DNA of 56,126 nt. Origin: an uncultured bacterium. Lineage in GTDB: Bacteria; Verrucomicrobiota; Lentisphaeria; Victivallales; Victivallaceae. The DNA is taken from contig URVC01000023.1 in assembly GCA_900551245.1 (NCBI GenBank), positions 1 through 56,126 of the forward strand. Direction: 5' to 3'. Below, piece by piece: positions 8,350-16,614 of this stretch (its first letter is position 1; each line of letters opens with the position of its first letter). The notes beneath the pieces are model-generated. The model saw only the letters and a program-made list of their open reading frames with translations, was not told the origin of the DNA and did no database searches. The position numbers and the translations under genes were made by a program.

Positions 8350-9201
8350 TTACCCTCTGCCGCCGCGCATCTCTTCGCGCGCCTGCCGGAGCCGGGCGAG
8401 TTCATATTCGTTCAGGCTGTTGATCCCTTCGCGGGAGATCTTGTCGAGCAGGGCATCCAGTTCACGCGGCGAAACGCGCCCGCCCGCGGGCGGCGGCTCC
8501 GGAGCCGGACGGGAGGCGTTCCACGCCGGAGGACGCTTCCACTCCCCCGGACGCACCCGGCGACGGAACGGATCCCACGGCAGAGAACTGCCGAAGAGCA
8601 CCTTCAAGAAGCAATATCCGCCGAGAAATCCGCCGAGGTGGGCGAGGTGGGCGATGCCGCTCTGGCCGCCGCTCACTTCGAGGATGATCTCCAGAATGGT
8701 GTAGCAGATCACCAGCGTCGCCGTCTTCAAGGGGAAGAACGGCATAAAGATCATGACGAACCGCCGGTTCGGCTCGAGCATCGCCGCCGCCATCATGATC
8801 GCGCAGACCGCGCCGGAGGCGCCGCAGAGAATCGCCGGCGTGTTCCAATTGAAGAGCAGAAAGAGCAGATTGCCGGTGATCGCCCCGATCAGGTAGAGCG
8901 CGAGAAAACGCTTCCCGCCGATGTGAGGCGCCACCAGCGTGCCGAAGAGGTAGACGCCCCACATGTTGAAGAAGATGTGGGAGAAGCTCCCGTGCAGGAA
9001 TCCCGCCGTCAGCAGCTGGTAGAGGTGAAAGTCCCGGATGCCGCCGCTGGTCAGCGCCAGCCGGAAAAATCCCGCCGATTCCGGCGGGGCTACAAAGAGA
9101 TAGGCGATCGCGTTGATCGCGATCAGCGTCCAGATCATGTTCATGCCGTTGTCGGCGGGGCGGCCGCCGTTCTGCATGTAGGGACGGTCAAACAGGCTCA
9201 T
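8350..9201 (-). CDS. Rhomboid family intramembrane serine protease
   Basis: A 283-residue polytopic membrane protease. HGSFSHIFFNMW (His70, Asn79) is the rhomboid loop-1/TM2 motif, GASGA supplies the nucleophile Ser129, and AHLAHLGGFLGG supplies the catalytic His188. Six membrane helices fit the sequence between about 22 and 205. A proline-rich linker and a C-terminal charged tail (LDKISREGINSLNEYE) follow; this resembles the small domain often found after bacterial rhomboids. GGAGGAGAG lies before the ATG. It is the first gene of an operon with queA and is divergent from the operon that encodes the M50 protease and the sigma factor. Substrates are unknown; cleavage of membrane anti-sigma or signalling proteins is possible. 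Confidence 0.92.
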   Translation of the reverse strand: MSLFDRPYMQNGGRPADNGMNMIWTLIAINAIAYLFVAPPESAGFFRLALTSGGIRDFHLYQLLTAGFLHGSFSHIFFNMWGVYLFGTLVAPHIGGKRFLALYLIGAITGNLLFLLFNWNTPAILCGASGAVCAIMMAAAMLEPNRRFVMIFMPFFPLKTATLVICYTILEIILEVSGGQSGIAHLAHLGGFLGGYCFLKVLFGSSLPWDPFRRRVRPGEWKRPPAWNASRPAPEPPPAGGRVSPRELDALLDKISREGINSLNEYELARLRQAREEMRGGRG

Positions 9202-9249
9202 GGTGTTGCTCTCCTCCGCATTACCGTCGAAAATCGTGTCGAATTTCGT

Positions 9250-9278
9250 AATATACCATATTTATGGAGAATATTCCA
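9250..9278 (-). promoter_or_regulatory. Promoter of the rhomboid-queA operon
   Basis: On the minus strand, TATATT (9250-9255) is followed upstream by a 17-base spacer and a weak -35, TGGAAT (9273-9278). It is about 50 bases from the rhomboid start and nearly touches the divergent promoter at 9280. Confidence 0.5.
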
Positions 9279-9279
9279 G

Positions 9280-9308
9280 TTGATTTTCCGGCAGTGCGGT
9301 GCTAAATT
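9280..9308 (+). promoter_or_regulatory. Promoter of the YqfO-M50-sigma operon
   Basis: TTGATT (9280-9285), a 17-base spacer and TAAATT (9303-9308) lie 33 bases before the ATG at 9341. No other promoter-like gap occurs before 12280, so this promoter could drive all six genes. Confidence 0.55.
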
Positions 9309-9340
9309 CCGCATGTTTCATTTTTCAACCGGGGGAACCC

Positions 9341-9667
9341 ATGTTTTTCAAGATCGAAATTTACGTGCCGGCCACTCACGCCGAACCCCTCCGCGCCGCC
9401 ATCGCCGCCGCCGGAGCCGGACGCCTCGGCAATTACGACAGCTGCATCTGGTCCACCGCCGGAACCGGGCAGTTCCGGCCTCTGCCGGGCAGTTCGCCCG
9501 CCGTCGGTTCGGTCGGCACGCTGGAAACCGTTCCCGAAGTCAAGCTCGAAACCATCTGCGCCCGCGAGCATCTCCGCGCCGTCATCGCCGCGCTCCGGGC
9601 CAGCCACCCCTACGAGACGCCCGCGTTCCAGTTCTGGCCGGTCGCGCTCGACGAATCGGAGGTGTAA
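9341..9667 (+). CDS. YqfO/NIF3-insert-like (CutA/PII-like fold) protein
   Basis: A 108-residue protein resembling the stand-alone version of the domain inserted in NIF3/YqfO proteins, which has a PII/CutA-like fold. FFKIEIYVPATHAEPLRAAIAAAGAGRLGNYDSC at the start (only key parts given here) and the terminal SHPYETPAFQFWPV are the recognisable parts. The conserved His-Pro-Tyr-Glu of the family is intact. Its molecular function is not established in the family; metal or nucleotide binding is suspected. GGGGGAA precedes the ATG by 4 bases. It is the first gene of a tightly spaced operon. Confidence 0.75.
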   Translation: MFFKIEIYVPATHAEPLRAAIAAAGAGRLGNYDSCIWSTAGTGQFRPLPGSSPAVGSVGTLETVPEVKLETICAREHLRAVIAALRASHPYETPAFQFWPVALDESEV

Positions 9668-9673
9668 CCAGTC

Positions 9674-10315
9674 ATGTCGCTCTTCATCCAACAGCTCTGG
9701 GAGAACCCGCCGTTCTTCTTCGCCGTGGCCATCATCGTCATCTTCTCGATCTGCTGTCACGAATTCATGCACGCCTACATCGCGCTCAAGGAGGGGGATC
9801 CCACCGCCGCCGACGCCGGGCACCTGACGCTCAACCCCTTCCGCCAGATGGGGCTGTGGTCGCTCATCATCTTCGCCTTCTTCGGGCTGGCGTGGGGGCA
9901 GGTGCCGGTGCGGCACGACCTCATGCGTCACCGTCACGGCCCGGCGCTGGTCGCCTTCGCCGGGCCCGCGACCAATCTCGCGCTCGCCGTCGGATTCACC
10001 GTGCTCTGCTTCGTCTGCTTCAAACTCCAGCTGGGGACCGAATTCACCTGGGAGATGCTCTATTACGCGGGCGAACTCAACGTGGTGCTCTTTCTGCTGA
10101 ACCTCTTCCCGGTGCCCGGATTCGACGGCTGGTACATCCTCGAAAACTTCTTCCCGCGCTTCGTCCGGCAGAGTTCGGAGGCGGTGCGCGGCGCCTTCTT
10201 CGTGATGATCATGCTGCTCTTCGTCTTCATCGACCAGCTCTATGCGATCGGTTCGTTTCTGGTGGGAAATCTGCTCTTCCTGCTGCAGTCGCTTACCGAA
10301 CAGTTTCCGGGGTAG
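9674..10315 (+). CDS. M50-family site-2-like intramembrane metalloprotease
   Basis: A 213-residue integral membrane protein of the compact site-2 protease type, without a PDZ domain. HEFMH at residues 29-33 is the zinc-binding HEXXH in the first helix. NLFPVPGFDGW, with Asp151, is the second metal-ligand motif. GPATNLALAV between them is the usual family element. Five or six hydrophobic helices are visible. It starts 6 bases after the previous stop, and the MutT gene follows after 4 bases. Its presence on the same transcript as a sigma factor and a single-pass anti-sigma candidate suggests regulated intramembrane proteolysis of the anti-sigma; this is inference. Confidence 0.9.
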   Translation: MSLFIQQLWENPPFFFAVAIIVIFSICCHEFMHAYIALKEGDPTAADAGHLTLNPFRQMGLWSLIIFAFFGLAWGQVPVRHDLMRHRHGPALVAFAGPATNLALAVGFTVLCFVCFKLQLGTEFTWEMLYYAGELNVVLFLLNLFPVPGFDGWYILENFFPRFVRQSSEAVRGAFFVMIMLLFVFIDQLYAIGSFLVGNLLFLLQSLTEQFPG

Positions 10316-10319
10316 AATC

Positions 10320-10742
10320 ATGTGCAGAATTCACGTCGCCGCCGCCGTCATCCGCAGAGCTGGGAAGGTGCTGCTCGCCTCCCGTCCCGCCGGGAAGCCG
10401 CCCGCCGGCTGGGAGTTCCCCGGCGGAAAGATCGAACCGGGCGAAACTCCCGCCGAGGCTCTGTGCCGCGAACTGGAGGAGGAGCTCGGCGTTGCGATCA
10501 CTCCCGGCGACGAACTCTACCGGCTGGTCACGGCGCCGGAACGGGGGGGCATCGAGCTGATCTTTCTCCGCGCCCGGCTCGCCCCGGAGGCGGTTCCGGT
10601 CTGCCGCGAAGGGCAGGAGTACCGCTGGGTGGAACTCGCCGGACCGCCGCCGGAGGAGCTGCTTGCGCCGGACCGGCCGGTGTGGAATTTTTTGACGAAT
10701 TTCCAGCGGCCCGTACAATTTTCCGCCCCGCCCATCCGTTAA
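10320..10742 (+). CDS. MutT-type Nudix hydrolase
   Basis: A 140-residue Nudix protein. The box reads G..FPGGKIEPGET, then 7 residues, then RELEEELGV, so the REXXEE core and all glycine positions are intact. The sequence resembles the (d)CTP pyrophosphohydrolase and 8-oxo-dGTP-hydrolase branch (MCRIHVAAAVI at the N-terminus and YRWVEL near the C-terminus). The ATG at 10320 follows the previous stop by 4 bases and overlaps GGGGTAGA as ribosome site. It probably cleans oxidised or non-canonical nucleotides, but exact substrate cannot be read from the sequence. Confidence 0.88.
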   Translation: MCRIHVAAAVIRRAGKVLLASRPAGKPPAGWEFPGGKIEPGETPAEALCRELEEELGVAITPGDELYRLVTAPERGGIELIFLRARLAPEAVPVCREGQEYRWVELAGPPPEELLAPDRPVWNFLTNFQRPVQFSAPPIR

Positions 10743-10746
10743 ACCA

Positions 10747-11358
10747 ATGAAACAGACAAGAGAAAACAACCAGATGAAGACGGTCGAGGAAGCCGGAGAC
10801 ATGGAGTTGATCCGGGCGTTTTCCGGCGGCGATGAAGCGGCGTTTGAAGTTCTCTATCACCGATACCGCCGCCAGCTGTACGGGTTCCTGAACAATCTGA
10901 TTCCGGGGAACTCCGCCGAGGTGGACGAGGTCTTCGAAGAGACCTGGCTGCGGGTGATTGAAAAGCTGCCGAAATACCGCGACGACGGCCGGTTCAGCGC
11001 CTGGCTCTTCCGCATCGGCCGCAACATCTTCATCGACCGGATCCGGAAACTCCGGCCGGAGCGGGAGGGGGCGGTTCCGCTCGACGCCGAAACCACCCCG
11101 GATATGCCGGGTCCGGCGGCGATGGAGCCGGTCAGCGAACTGGATTCCGGCGAGGTGGGCAAGGTGATCGCCGATGCCGTCGCCCGGCTGCCGGAGGAGC
11201 AGCGCGAAGTCTTCCTGCTCCGGCAGCAGGATCTCGCGTTCAAGGAGATCGCGGAGATTCAGAACTGCTCGATCAATACCGTGCTCGGCAGAATGCAGTA
11301 CGCGATCCGGAATTTGAGAAAATTGATCCGGGAAATCGACCGGGGAGGTGTCCTATGA
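10747..11358 (+). CDS. ECF-type RNA polymerase sigma factor
   Basis: A 203-residue sigma70-family protein with only regions 2 and 4, as in group-4 (extracytoplasmic function) sigma factors. Region 2 (about 25-100) contains AFEVLYHRYRRQLYGF, DEVFEETWLRVIEKLPKY and FSAWLFRIGRNIFIDRIRK. Region 4 (about 145-195) contains LPEEQREVFLLRQQ and the helix-turn-helix LAFKEIAEIQNCSINTVLGRM. The linker is rich in Pro and acidic residues. The last 4 bases (ATGA) overlap the start of the next gene, a typical sigma/anti-sigma arrangement. A second ATG at 10774 is an alternative start; neither has a strong ribosome site. Confidence 0.92.
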   Translation: MKQTRENNQMKTVEEAGDMELIRAFSGGDEAAFEVLYHRYRRQLYGFLNNLIPGNSAEVDEVFEETWLRVIEKLPKYRDDGRFSAWLFRIGRNIFIDRIRKLRPEREGAVPLDAETTPDMPGPAAMEPVSELDSGEVGKVIADAVARLPEEQREVFLLRQQDLAFKEIAEIQNCSINTVLGRMQYAIRNLRKLIREIDRGGVL

Positions 11359-11711
11359 AAGAGTTTGAACACTACGAATCACTGATTCGCCGGGAGGTTC
11401 CGGCGGCCCTTGACCGGCGGATTCTCGCGGCGGCGCGCCAGGAGGCGAAGAAACTCCGCTTCCGCCGGGTTTTCCGTCGCTGGAGCCTCTCCGGAGCCGC
11501 GGCGGCCGCCGCGGCACTGCTCGTCGGCTCCGGCATCTTCTGGTTCCAGCCGGCAGCGGACGACGTCCGCGCCGCCGAAACGCAGGAGCTGCTCGCCCTC
11601 AACGACTGGAGCAAAGTCGAGCAGGAGAACTACAACCTCAATTTCGAACTCTACTGCGGGCGGCAGGCCTTCTCGGAACTTGCCGGTCTCAACATGATGA
11701 AAGGAAACTGA
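11355..11711 (+). CDS. Probable membrane anti-sigma factor
   Basis: A 118-residue single-pass membrane protein. Residues 1-45 are charged and helical, expected in the cytoplasm. One Ala/Leu-rich helix follows at about 46-66 (SLSGAAAAAAALLVGSGIFWF), then about 50 residues outside. No zinc-binding HX3CX2C anti-sigma motif is visible. The call rests on the 4-base overlap with the sigma gene, the topology and the next gene, not on sequence similarity. If correct, it would hold the sigma factor at the membrane until it is cleaved. It has an exposed soluble tail that a site-1 protease could cut. Confidence 0.6.
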   Translation: MKEFEHYESLIRREVPAALDRRILAAARQEAKKLRFRRVFRRWSLSGAAAAAAALLVGSGIFWFQPAADDVRAAETQELLALNDWSKVEQENYNLNFELYCGRQAFSELAGLNMMKGN

Positions 11712-11713
11712 AT

Positions 11714-12280
11714 ATGAAATTTCACCGCCTCCTGCTTCTCCTGGCAGGCCTGATCCTCTTCGCCGGAACAGCGACGGCGGCTCCTGCGCCGGAAACTCCG
11801 CCGGAGGAACCGGCAGGCCCTCCGCCGCCTCCGCCTCCGGAAGTGGAAAAACCCAAGAAAGGGGGCGGTCCCCGCTTCGGCGGTCCGCGCATGTGGCGCG
11901 TCTTCGCCAACCTGAGCGAAAAGGAGCGTCAGGAACTCCTCCGGCTCCAGAGCTCCGATCCGGAGAAATTCCGCTCCGTGCTCAAGGAGAAGGCGGAGGC
12001 GATGCGGCAGGTGGAGCAGGCCCGGCACCGGGAGTTCCGCCGTCTGATCGCCGCCTATCACGCCGCCTCCTCCCAGGAGGAGAAGGAGGCCGTCAAAGCG
12101 AAACTCACCGCCCATGCGCGCACCGATTTCGAACAGCGGCTCAATGAAAACCGCCGCCAGCTCGAGGAGATGAAGCGCCGCGCCATCCGGCTGGAAGCCG
12201 AACTCAACAAGCGTGCGGAAAACACCGAGAAAATCGTCGCCGCCATGGTGGAACACGCCCTCAGCAAACACCACAAATAG
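11714..12280 (+). CDS. Spy/CpxP-like periplasmic helical protein
   Basis: A 188-residue exported protein. There is a signal peptide at 1-22 (LLLLLAGLILFAGTATAA), then a proline-rich stretch with seven consecutive prolines, then a mostly helical, highly charged domain (about 60-188) with many Arg, Glu and Lys residues. The layout resembles Spy, CpxP and ZraP stress chaperones and the small exported proteins coded after ECF sigma/anti-sigma pairs in related phyla. The LTXXQ motifs of Spy are not evident, so homology is uncertain. It is the last gene of the operon and is convergent with the GHL10 gene, 17 bases apart. Confidence 0.55.
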   Translation: MKFHRLLLLLAGLILFAGTATAAPAPETPPEEPAGPPPPPPPEVEKPKKGGGPRFGGPRMWRVFANLSEKERQELLRLQSSDPEKFRSVLKEKAEAMRQVEQARHREFRRLIAAYHAASSQEEKEAVKAKLTAHARTDFEQRLNENRRQLEEMKRRAIRLEAELNKRAENTEKIVAAMVEHALSKHHK

Positions 12281-12297
12281 CCGACCGCCCGCGGCCG

Positions 12298-13644
12298 TCA
12301 GCGCAGATTGCGGTAGAGCGGCCGCAGAGCGGGCGCTCTCCAGTAGGTGCGCAGCGCCCGGTTCACCCCCTCCTTCATCGTCGCATTGGCCGGCAGAAAG
12401 ACGCTGCGGTAGGAGAAGAGCACCGAGCCGGAAACCTCCGGGCGGGCGCTGTTGTAACGGAGCTGATCGGCCAGTTCCCGAGCCGGCCAGCTTCTGCCGG
12501 AGCCGAGCCGGTAGACGCCGTGGCCGATGTAGAGATTGACACCGGTTCCGGCGACCACCGAACTCCACCAGTCGGTCAGCGCCGCGTAGGCCGCGACGTC
12601 GTGCGAGAACGGCCAGTAGATCTGGGGCACGATGTAATCCACCCAGTGCTTCTTCACCCAGCCGCGCGAATCGGCGTACTGCGCGAAATAGGACTCCCTC
12701 CCGCCGGTGAGCGAACCGGAGGCGAGATGGCTTTTGTTCGCCCAGATGCCGAAGGGGCTGACCCCGAAGGCGACCCGCCGTCCGGTCGCGCGGTTGCTCG
12801 CATCCACCGCCTGCCGCACCCCGTAGATGACGTTGTCCACGTTGCTCCGCCGCCACTGTGCGAGCGAAAGACGGCGCGGATTCCGGCTCCGGAAGGTCTC
12901 CTGGTCGATGTTGCCGATGTCGGTGTACAAGTAGAAATAGTCGTCGAAATGGATCGCATCGACCGGGTAGCGCGCCAGAATCTCCTTCACCGAATCGACG
13001 ATGTGGCGGACCACCTGCGGCTCCCCGGGGTTGAGAAAGAGCGAATAGCGGCCGTTGGCGAGCTTCGACTCCAGCACCAGAGCGGGATTCCGCCGGGCGA
13101 AACTGCCGCGAGCAAGCGTCCGCAGATAGGCATTCCGCCGCAACGGCGTGCCGCCGTGCACCCGGTAGGGATTCATCCACGCATGAAATTCAAGATTGCG
13201 GCGGTGCGCCTCCTCCACCATGAAGGCGAGCGGGTCGAACGACCCGTAACTGCGCCCCTCCTGCCCGGTCATCCAGCGCGACCAGGGGTTGAGTTTCGAC
13301 GGATAGAAGGCGTCGCACATCGGCCGCACCTGAAAGAAGATCGCGTTGAAGTTCGCCTTGCGCAGATTCTCCACCAGCTGGATGAAGTCGCGCTGGAAGG
13401 AGGCCGCGTCGGCGTGGCGCGGAAAATCGATGTTCTCAACCGTCGCCACCCAGACGCCGCGGAACTCCCGGCTTTTGGCGCGGTAGTGGTCCGGCAGCGT
13501 CACCCTGGCAGAGGAGAATTTCCCGGCGTAACGGACCGGACGCCCGGTCGTCGGGTCGTTCAGCACCTCCGCGCCGCCGCGGACGGGGAACAGCCCCGCC
13601 GAAAGCAGCAGCACCAGTGCGGCAAACCGCCGGAGCCGCCTCAC
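12298..13644 (-). CDS. GHL10 / DUF187 family secreted glycoside hydrolase
   Basis: A 448-residue exported protein with signal peptide MRRLRRFAALVLLLSAGLF. The TIM-barrel domain begins at REFRGVWVATVENIDFPR and continues with FNAIFFQVRPMCDAFYPS, LEFHAWMNPYRV, VDAIHFDDYFY, VAFGVSPFGIWAN and VDYIVPQIYWPF, the hallmarks of the YngK/DUF187 family. Some members act on peptidoglycan or related glycans. The start is a GTG at 13644 whose GTGA overlaps the pcnB stop, so translation is coupled. It is the third gene of the nadB-pcnB operon. The Asp pair in HFDDYFY is a plausible active-site element. Substrate is unknown. Confidence 0.87.
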   Translation of the reverse strand: MRRLRRFAALVLLLSAGLFPVRGGAEVLNDPTTGRPVRYAGKFSSARVTLPDHYRAKSREFRGVWVATVENIDFPRHADAASFQRDFIQLVENLRKANFNAIFFQVRPMCDAFYPSKLNPWSRWMTGQEGRSYGSFDPLAFMVEEAHRRNLEFHAWMNPYRVHGGTPLRRNAYLRTLARGSFARRNPALVLESKLANGRYSLFLNPGEPQVVRHIVDSVKEILARYPVDAIHFDDYFYLYTDIGNIDQETFRSRNPRRLSLAQWRRSNVDNVIYGVRQAVDASNRATGRRVAFGVSPFGIWANKSHLASGSLTGGRESYFAQYADSRGWVKKHWVDYIVPQIYWPFSHDVAAYAALTDWWSSVVAGTGVNLYIGHGVYRLGSGRSWPARELADQLRYNSARPEVSGSVLFSYRSVFLPANATMKEGVNRALRTYWRAPALRPLYRNLR

Positions 13645-14930
13645 GATTCCGGCTCCTTCCCCCGGCGGGAACGGTGGCGGCGGCGGCGCGGCCGGCGCCC
13701 TCCGCCCTCTTCGCCCTCCGCATTCCGGCCGTCGTTACGACCGCCGCGACGGCGGGCTCCGACCGGCGGCCAGAGCCGTTCCAGCTCCGCCACGTCGCCC
13801 TCCTGAACCGCGGTGCGGATCAGCAGAAGTTCGCGCGAATGGGCGTAGGAGCGGCTCTCCATCAACTGCTCCGGCCGGCTCTTCGGTTCGCCGAAGAGCG
13901 CCTGCAGCTGAAGCACCCGCTCCGCCGAAAGCGTCATGCGGTTCATCATCGTCTGAGGCCGGAACAGCCGGTCCAGCACGCCGGCAATCGCGGCCCGCGC
14001 GTCGGGCGAATTCTTCCACAGCGTGCCGACCGCACTGCCGCACTGCTGTTCGACGAAGGGCAGCGCGAGCGTCGCCATCGCCAGCGAGATGCTGTTGCGG
14101 TAGATTCCCTCGGCCACCCGGCAGTTCCGCTCGTTGAAGAGGTTGAGCGCATATTCGCAGACCGGGCTGCCCCACGCCGTGTCGATCTCCGGCAGGAAAT
14201 ACTCCAGAAGGCCATAGTCGTGAAAGGCGAGCAGATGCTTGTCGCCATAGCTGGAGCTCAGGATCTTCTCCAGCTCCAGCGAAAGGCGCGAAGGCGCGGC
14301 GTGACGGATCAGCGGCAGCATGGCGAAGAGCGCGTTTTCCGTCGCCGCGTCGAAGGAGAAGTCGTACTGCCCGACCAGCTTGAGCGCGCGGAGCATCCGC
14401 ACCGGATCCTCCTCGAAGCGGAGGCGCGGATTGCCGATCGCCCGCACCACCCCGGAGCGGATGTCGTCGATCCCCTGCCCGGTGTGGTCAATCAGTTCCG
14501 ACCGGACCGGGTCGTAGAAGAGCGCGTTGACCGTGAAGTCGCGCCGCCAGGCATCCTCCTCGGCAGTGCCGAAGGAGTTGTCGGAGAGGATCATGTGCTC
14601 CGGCAGCTCCTCGTGCTTCCGCCCGTCCGGCCCCACCGCCGCGCTCTCCGGAGAGGGAGCCCGACGGAAGGTGCTCACCTCGAAGAGTTCGCCGCCGTGG
14701 CGGACGTGCACCAGCCGGAACCGCTTGCCGATGATCCGGGCCGAGCGGCGGCCGAAGACGTTGCGCACCTCCTCCGGCGTCGCCGCGGTCGAGATGTCGT
14801 AGTCCTTGGGGCGGCGGCCCAGCAGCAGATCGCGGATTGCGCCGCCGACGATATAGGCCTCAAACCCGGCCCCCTGCAGGGTGGAAATCAGTTCGATCAC
14901 CCGGTTCTCAACCGGGAGTTCATGTTTCAT
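13641..14930 (-). CDS. pcnB: Poly(A) polymerase I type nucleotidyltransferase
   Basis: A 429-residue class II nucleotidyltransferase closer to PcnB than to CCA-adding enzymes. GGAIRDLLLGRRPKDYDIST at about 29-48 holds the catalytic Asp43 and Asp45. RIIGKRFRLVHV and EVSTFRR follow, then AEEDAWRRDFTVNALFYDP, where the PcnB-type RRDFT is clear, and RFEEDPVRMLRALK. The extreme C-terminus is strongly Arg- and Gly-rich, as in poly(A) polymerases, and could bind RNA. Its likely role is adding A-tails that promote RNA decay. The start at 14930 lies 10 bases after the nadB stop. The opening residues MKHELPVENRVIELI fit a family N-terminus; upstream extension is an artefact of the open frame. Confidence 0.88.
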   Translation of the reverse strand: MKHELPVENRVIELISTLQGAGFEAYIVGGAIRDLLLGRRPKDYDISTAATPEEVRNVFGRRSARIIGKRFRLVHVRHGGELFEVSTFRRAPSPESAAVGPDGRKHEELPEHMILSDNSFGTAEEDAWRRDFTVNALFYDPVRSELIDHTGQGIDDIRSGVVRAIGNPRLRFEEDPVRMLRALKLVGQYDFSFDAATENALFAMLPLIRHAAPSRLSLELEKILSSSYGDKHLLAFHDYGLLEYFLPEIDTAWGSPVCEYALNLFNERNCRVAEGIYRNSISLAMATLALPFVEQQCGSAVGTLWKNSPDARAAIAGVLDRLFRPQTMMNRMTLSAERVLQLQALFGEPKSRPEQLMESRSYAHSRELLLIRTAVQEGDVAELERLWPPVGARRRGGRNDGRNAEGEEGGGRRPRRRRHRSRRGKEPES

Positions 14931-14940
14931 CGCAGGCACG

Positions 14941-16593
14941 TCACAGCTCCCTCTGGATGATGGTGTCCACGCAGTCGAGTTCGGGATCGCGGTAGGGGTA
15001 GTCCGCGTTGTAGTGAAGTCCCCGGCTCTCATGGCGCTTCAGCGAGCTGTCGATGATCAGTTCGGCGACGGTGGCGATGTTCCGCAGTTCGACCAGGTCG
15101 GCGGTGACAAGGAAGTCCCAGTAGTACTTTTCGATCTCCTTGCGGATCAGCTTGATCCGGTTCTTGGCGCGCTCCAGGCGCTTGTTGGTGCGGTAGATGC
15201 CGACGTAGTCCCACATGAAGCGGCGGATCTCATCCCAGTTGTGGGCGATCACCACCTGCTCGTCGGAGTCGGTGGCGTTGCCGGTCATCCAGTTGAGCGC
15301 GGCGTCGGTGTTCGGCCGCGCCTGGCGGAACTCCTCGAACCGGGCGTTGATGTCCGCCGCCGCAAAGCGCGAGACCACCAGCGCTTCGAGCAGACTGTTG
15401 CTCGCCAGACGGTTCGCGCCGTGCAGTCCGGTGCAGGCGGATTCGCCGACCGCGTAGAGCCCCTGAATGCTCGACGCGCCGTTGACGTCGGTCTTGATGC
15501 CGCCGCAGACGAAGTGGGCCGCCGGCACCACCGGAATGAGATCGTGCGCCATGTTGATGCCCGCCTCCAGGCACTTTGCGAAGATGTTCGGGAACCGGCG
15601 GCGCAGCGTCGTCTCGTCGAGGTGGCGGATATCCAGATAGACGCACTCCTCGCCGGTGCGCTTCATTTCAGAGTCGATCGCGCGGGCGACCACGTCGCGC
15701 GGCGCGAGGCTCTTCATCGGGTGGTACTTCTGCATGAATTCGACCGGCTCGGAGTCGCGCGAATCGCGGCACTTGAGCACCGCGCCCTCGCCCCGCAGCG
15801 CCTCGCTGATCAGGAACGAACGGATGGTCGGATGGTACAGAATCGTCGGGTGGAACTGGATGAACTCCATATTGGCGATCTTCGCCCCGGCCCGGTAGGC
15901 CATCGCGATGCCGGAGCCGCAGGCGACATCCGGATTGCTGGTGTAGAGATAGACTTTGCCGGCGCCGCCGCAGGCGATGGTGGTGGAGGGCGCGAGGAAG
16001 GTGAGGATGTTCCCGCTCTTCACATCGAGCACGTAAACTCCGAAGCAGCGGTTCGGGCCGCCGAGGTCGAGCCGCGAACTGACCACCAGGTCGATCGCGA
16101 CGTGGTATTCGAACACCTTGATGTTCGGCATCGAACGGACCGCTTCGATCATCACCCGTTCGAGCTCCGCGCCGGTGATGTCTCCGGCGTGGAGAATCCG
16201 GCGCTTGTGGTGACCGCCCTCCCGGCCGAGGTCGAACTCATCGGCCTCGTCGGTGTAGCCGAGCTCCCCGCGGGTGGTGAACTTCGCCCCGAGCTCGATC
16301 AGCTCCTGAATCGCCGCCGGCCCCGCTTCGACGATGGTGCGGACCGCGCCGACGTCGCAGAGCCCCGCCCCCGCCGTGAGAGTATCTTTGACATGTTCAT
16401 CGAAGGAATCCAGCCGGTCCATGACGCAGGCGACGCCGCCCTGGGCGAGACGGCTGTTGCACTCGTAGATCTCCCGCTTGGTCAAAACCGCCACGCTCCG
16501 CCCGGAGCGCGCCAGATGGAGGGCGCTGGAGAGCCCCGCCAGACCGCTGCCGACCACAATGTGGTCGAACTGCACCGTTTCGTTGATTTTCAT
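14941..16593 (-). CDS. nadB: L-aspartate oxidase
   Basis: A 550-residue flavoprotein of NAD biosynthesis that oxidises L-aspartate to iminoaspartate for quinolinate synthase (NadA, not in this window). Motifs: FAD-binding IVVGSGLAGLSSALHLA, SRLAQGGVACV, EGGHHKRRILHAGDITG, MEFIQFHPT, LISEALRGEGA, YLDIRHL, VPAAHFVCGGIKTDV, and GLYAVGE followed by GLHGANRLASNSLLE. The C-terminal helical domain is complete. The start at 16593 is preceded by TTGGAA; the open frame runs on another 63 codons but those are non-homologous leader. The leader holds a long inverted repeat (16615-16694), and the promoter lies at 16712-16740. Confidence 0.95.
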   Translation of the reverse strand: MKINETVQFDHIVVGSGLAGLSSALHLARSGRSVAVLTKREIYECNSRLAQGGVACVMDRLDSFDEHVKDTLTAGAGLCDVGAVRTIVEAGPAAIQELIELGAKFTTRGELGYTDEADEFDLGREGGHHKRRILHAGDITGAELERVMIEAVRSMPNIKVFEYHVAIDLVVSSRLDLGGPNRCFGVYVLDVKSGNILTFLAPSTTIACGGAGKVYLYTSNPDVACGSGIAMAYRAGAKIANMEFIQFHPTILYHPTIRSFLISEALRGEGAVLKCRDSRDSEPVEFMQKYHPMKSLAPRDVVARAIDSEMKRTGEECVYLDIRHLDETTLRRRFPNIFAKCLEAGINMAHDLIPVVPAAHFVCGGIKTDVNGASSIQGLYAVGESACTGLHGANRLASNSLLEALVVSRFAAADINARFEEFRQARPNTDAALNWMTGNATDSDEQVVIAHNWDEIRRFMWDYVGIYRTNKRLERAKNRIKLIRKEIEKYYWDFLVTADLVELRNIATVAELIIDSSLKRHESRGLHYNADYPYRDPELDCVDTIIQREL

Positions 16594-16614
16594 TTTTCCA
16601 ATTCCCGCAGTTGT

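Noticed and set aside
8335..10560. A 741-codon plus-strand frame across queA, rhomboid and M50 genes
   Set aside because: It runs through several clearly identified genes on both strands and its product is low-complexity Arg/Pro/Ala sequence.
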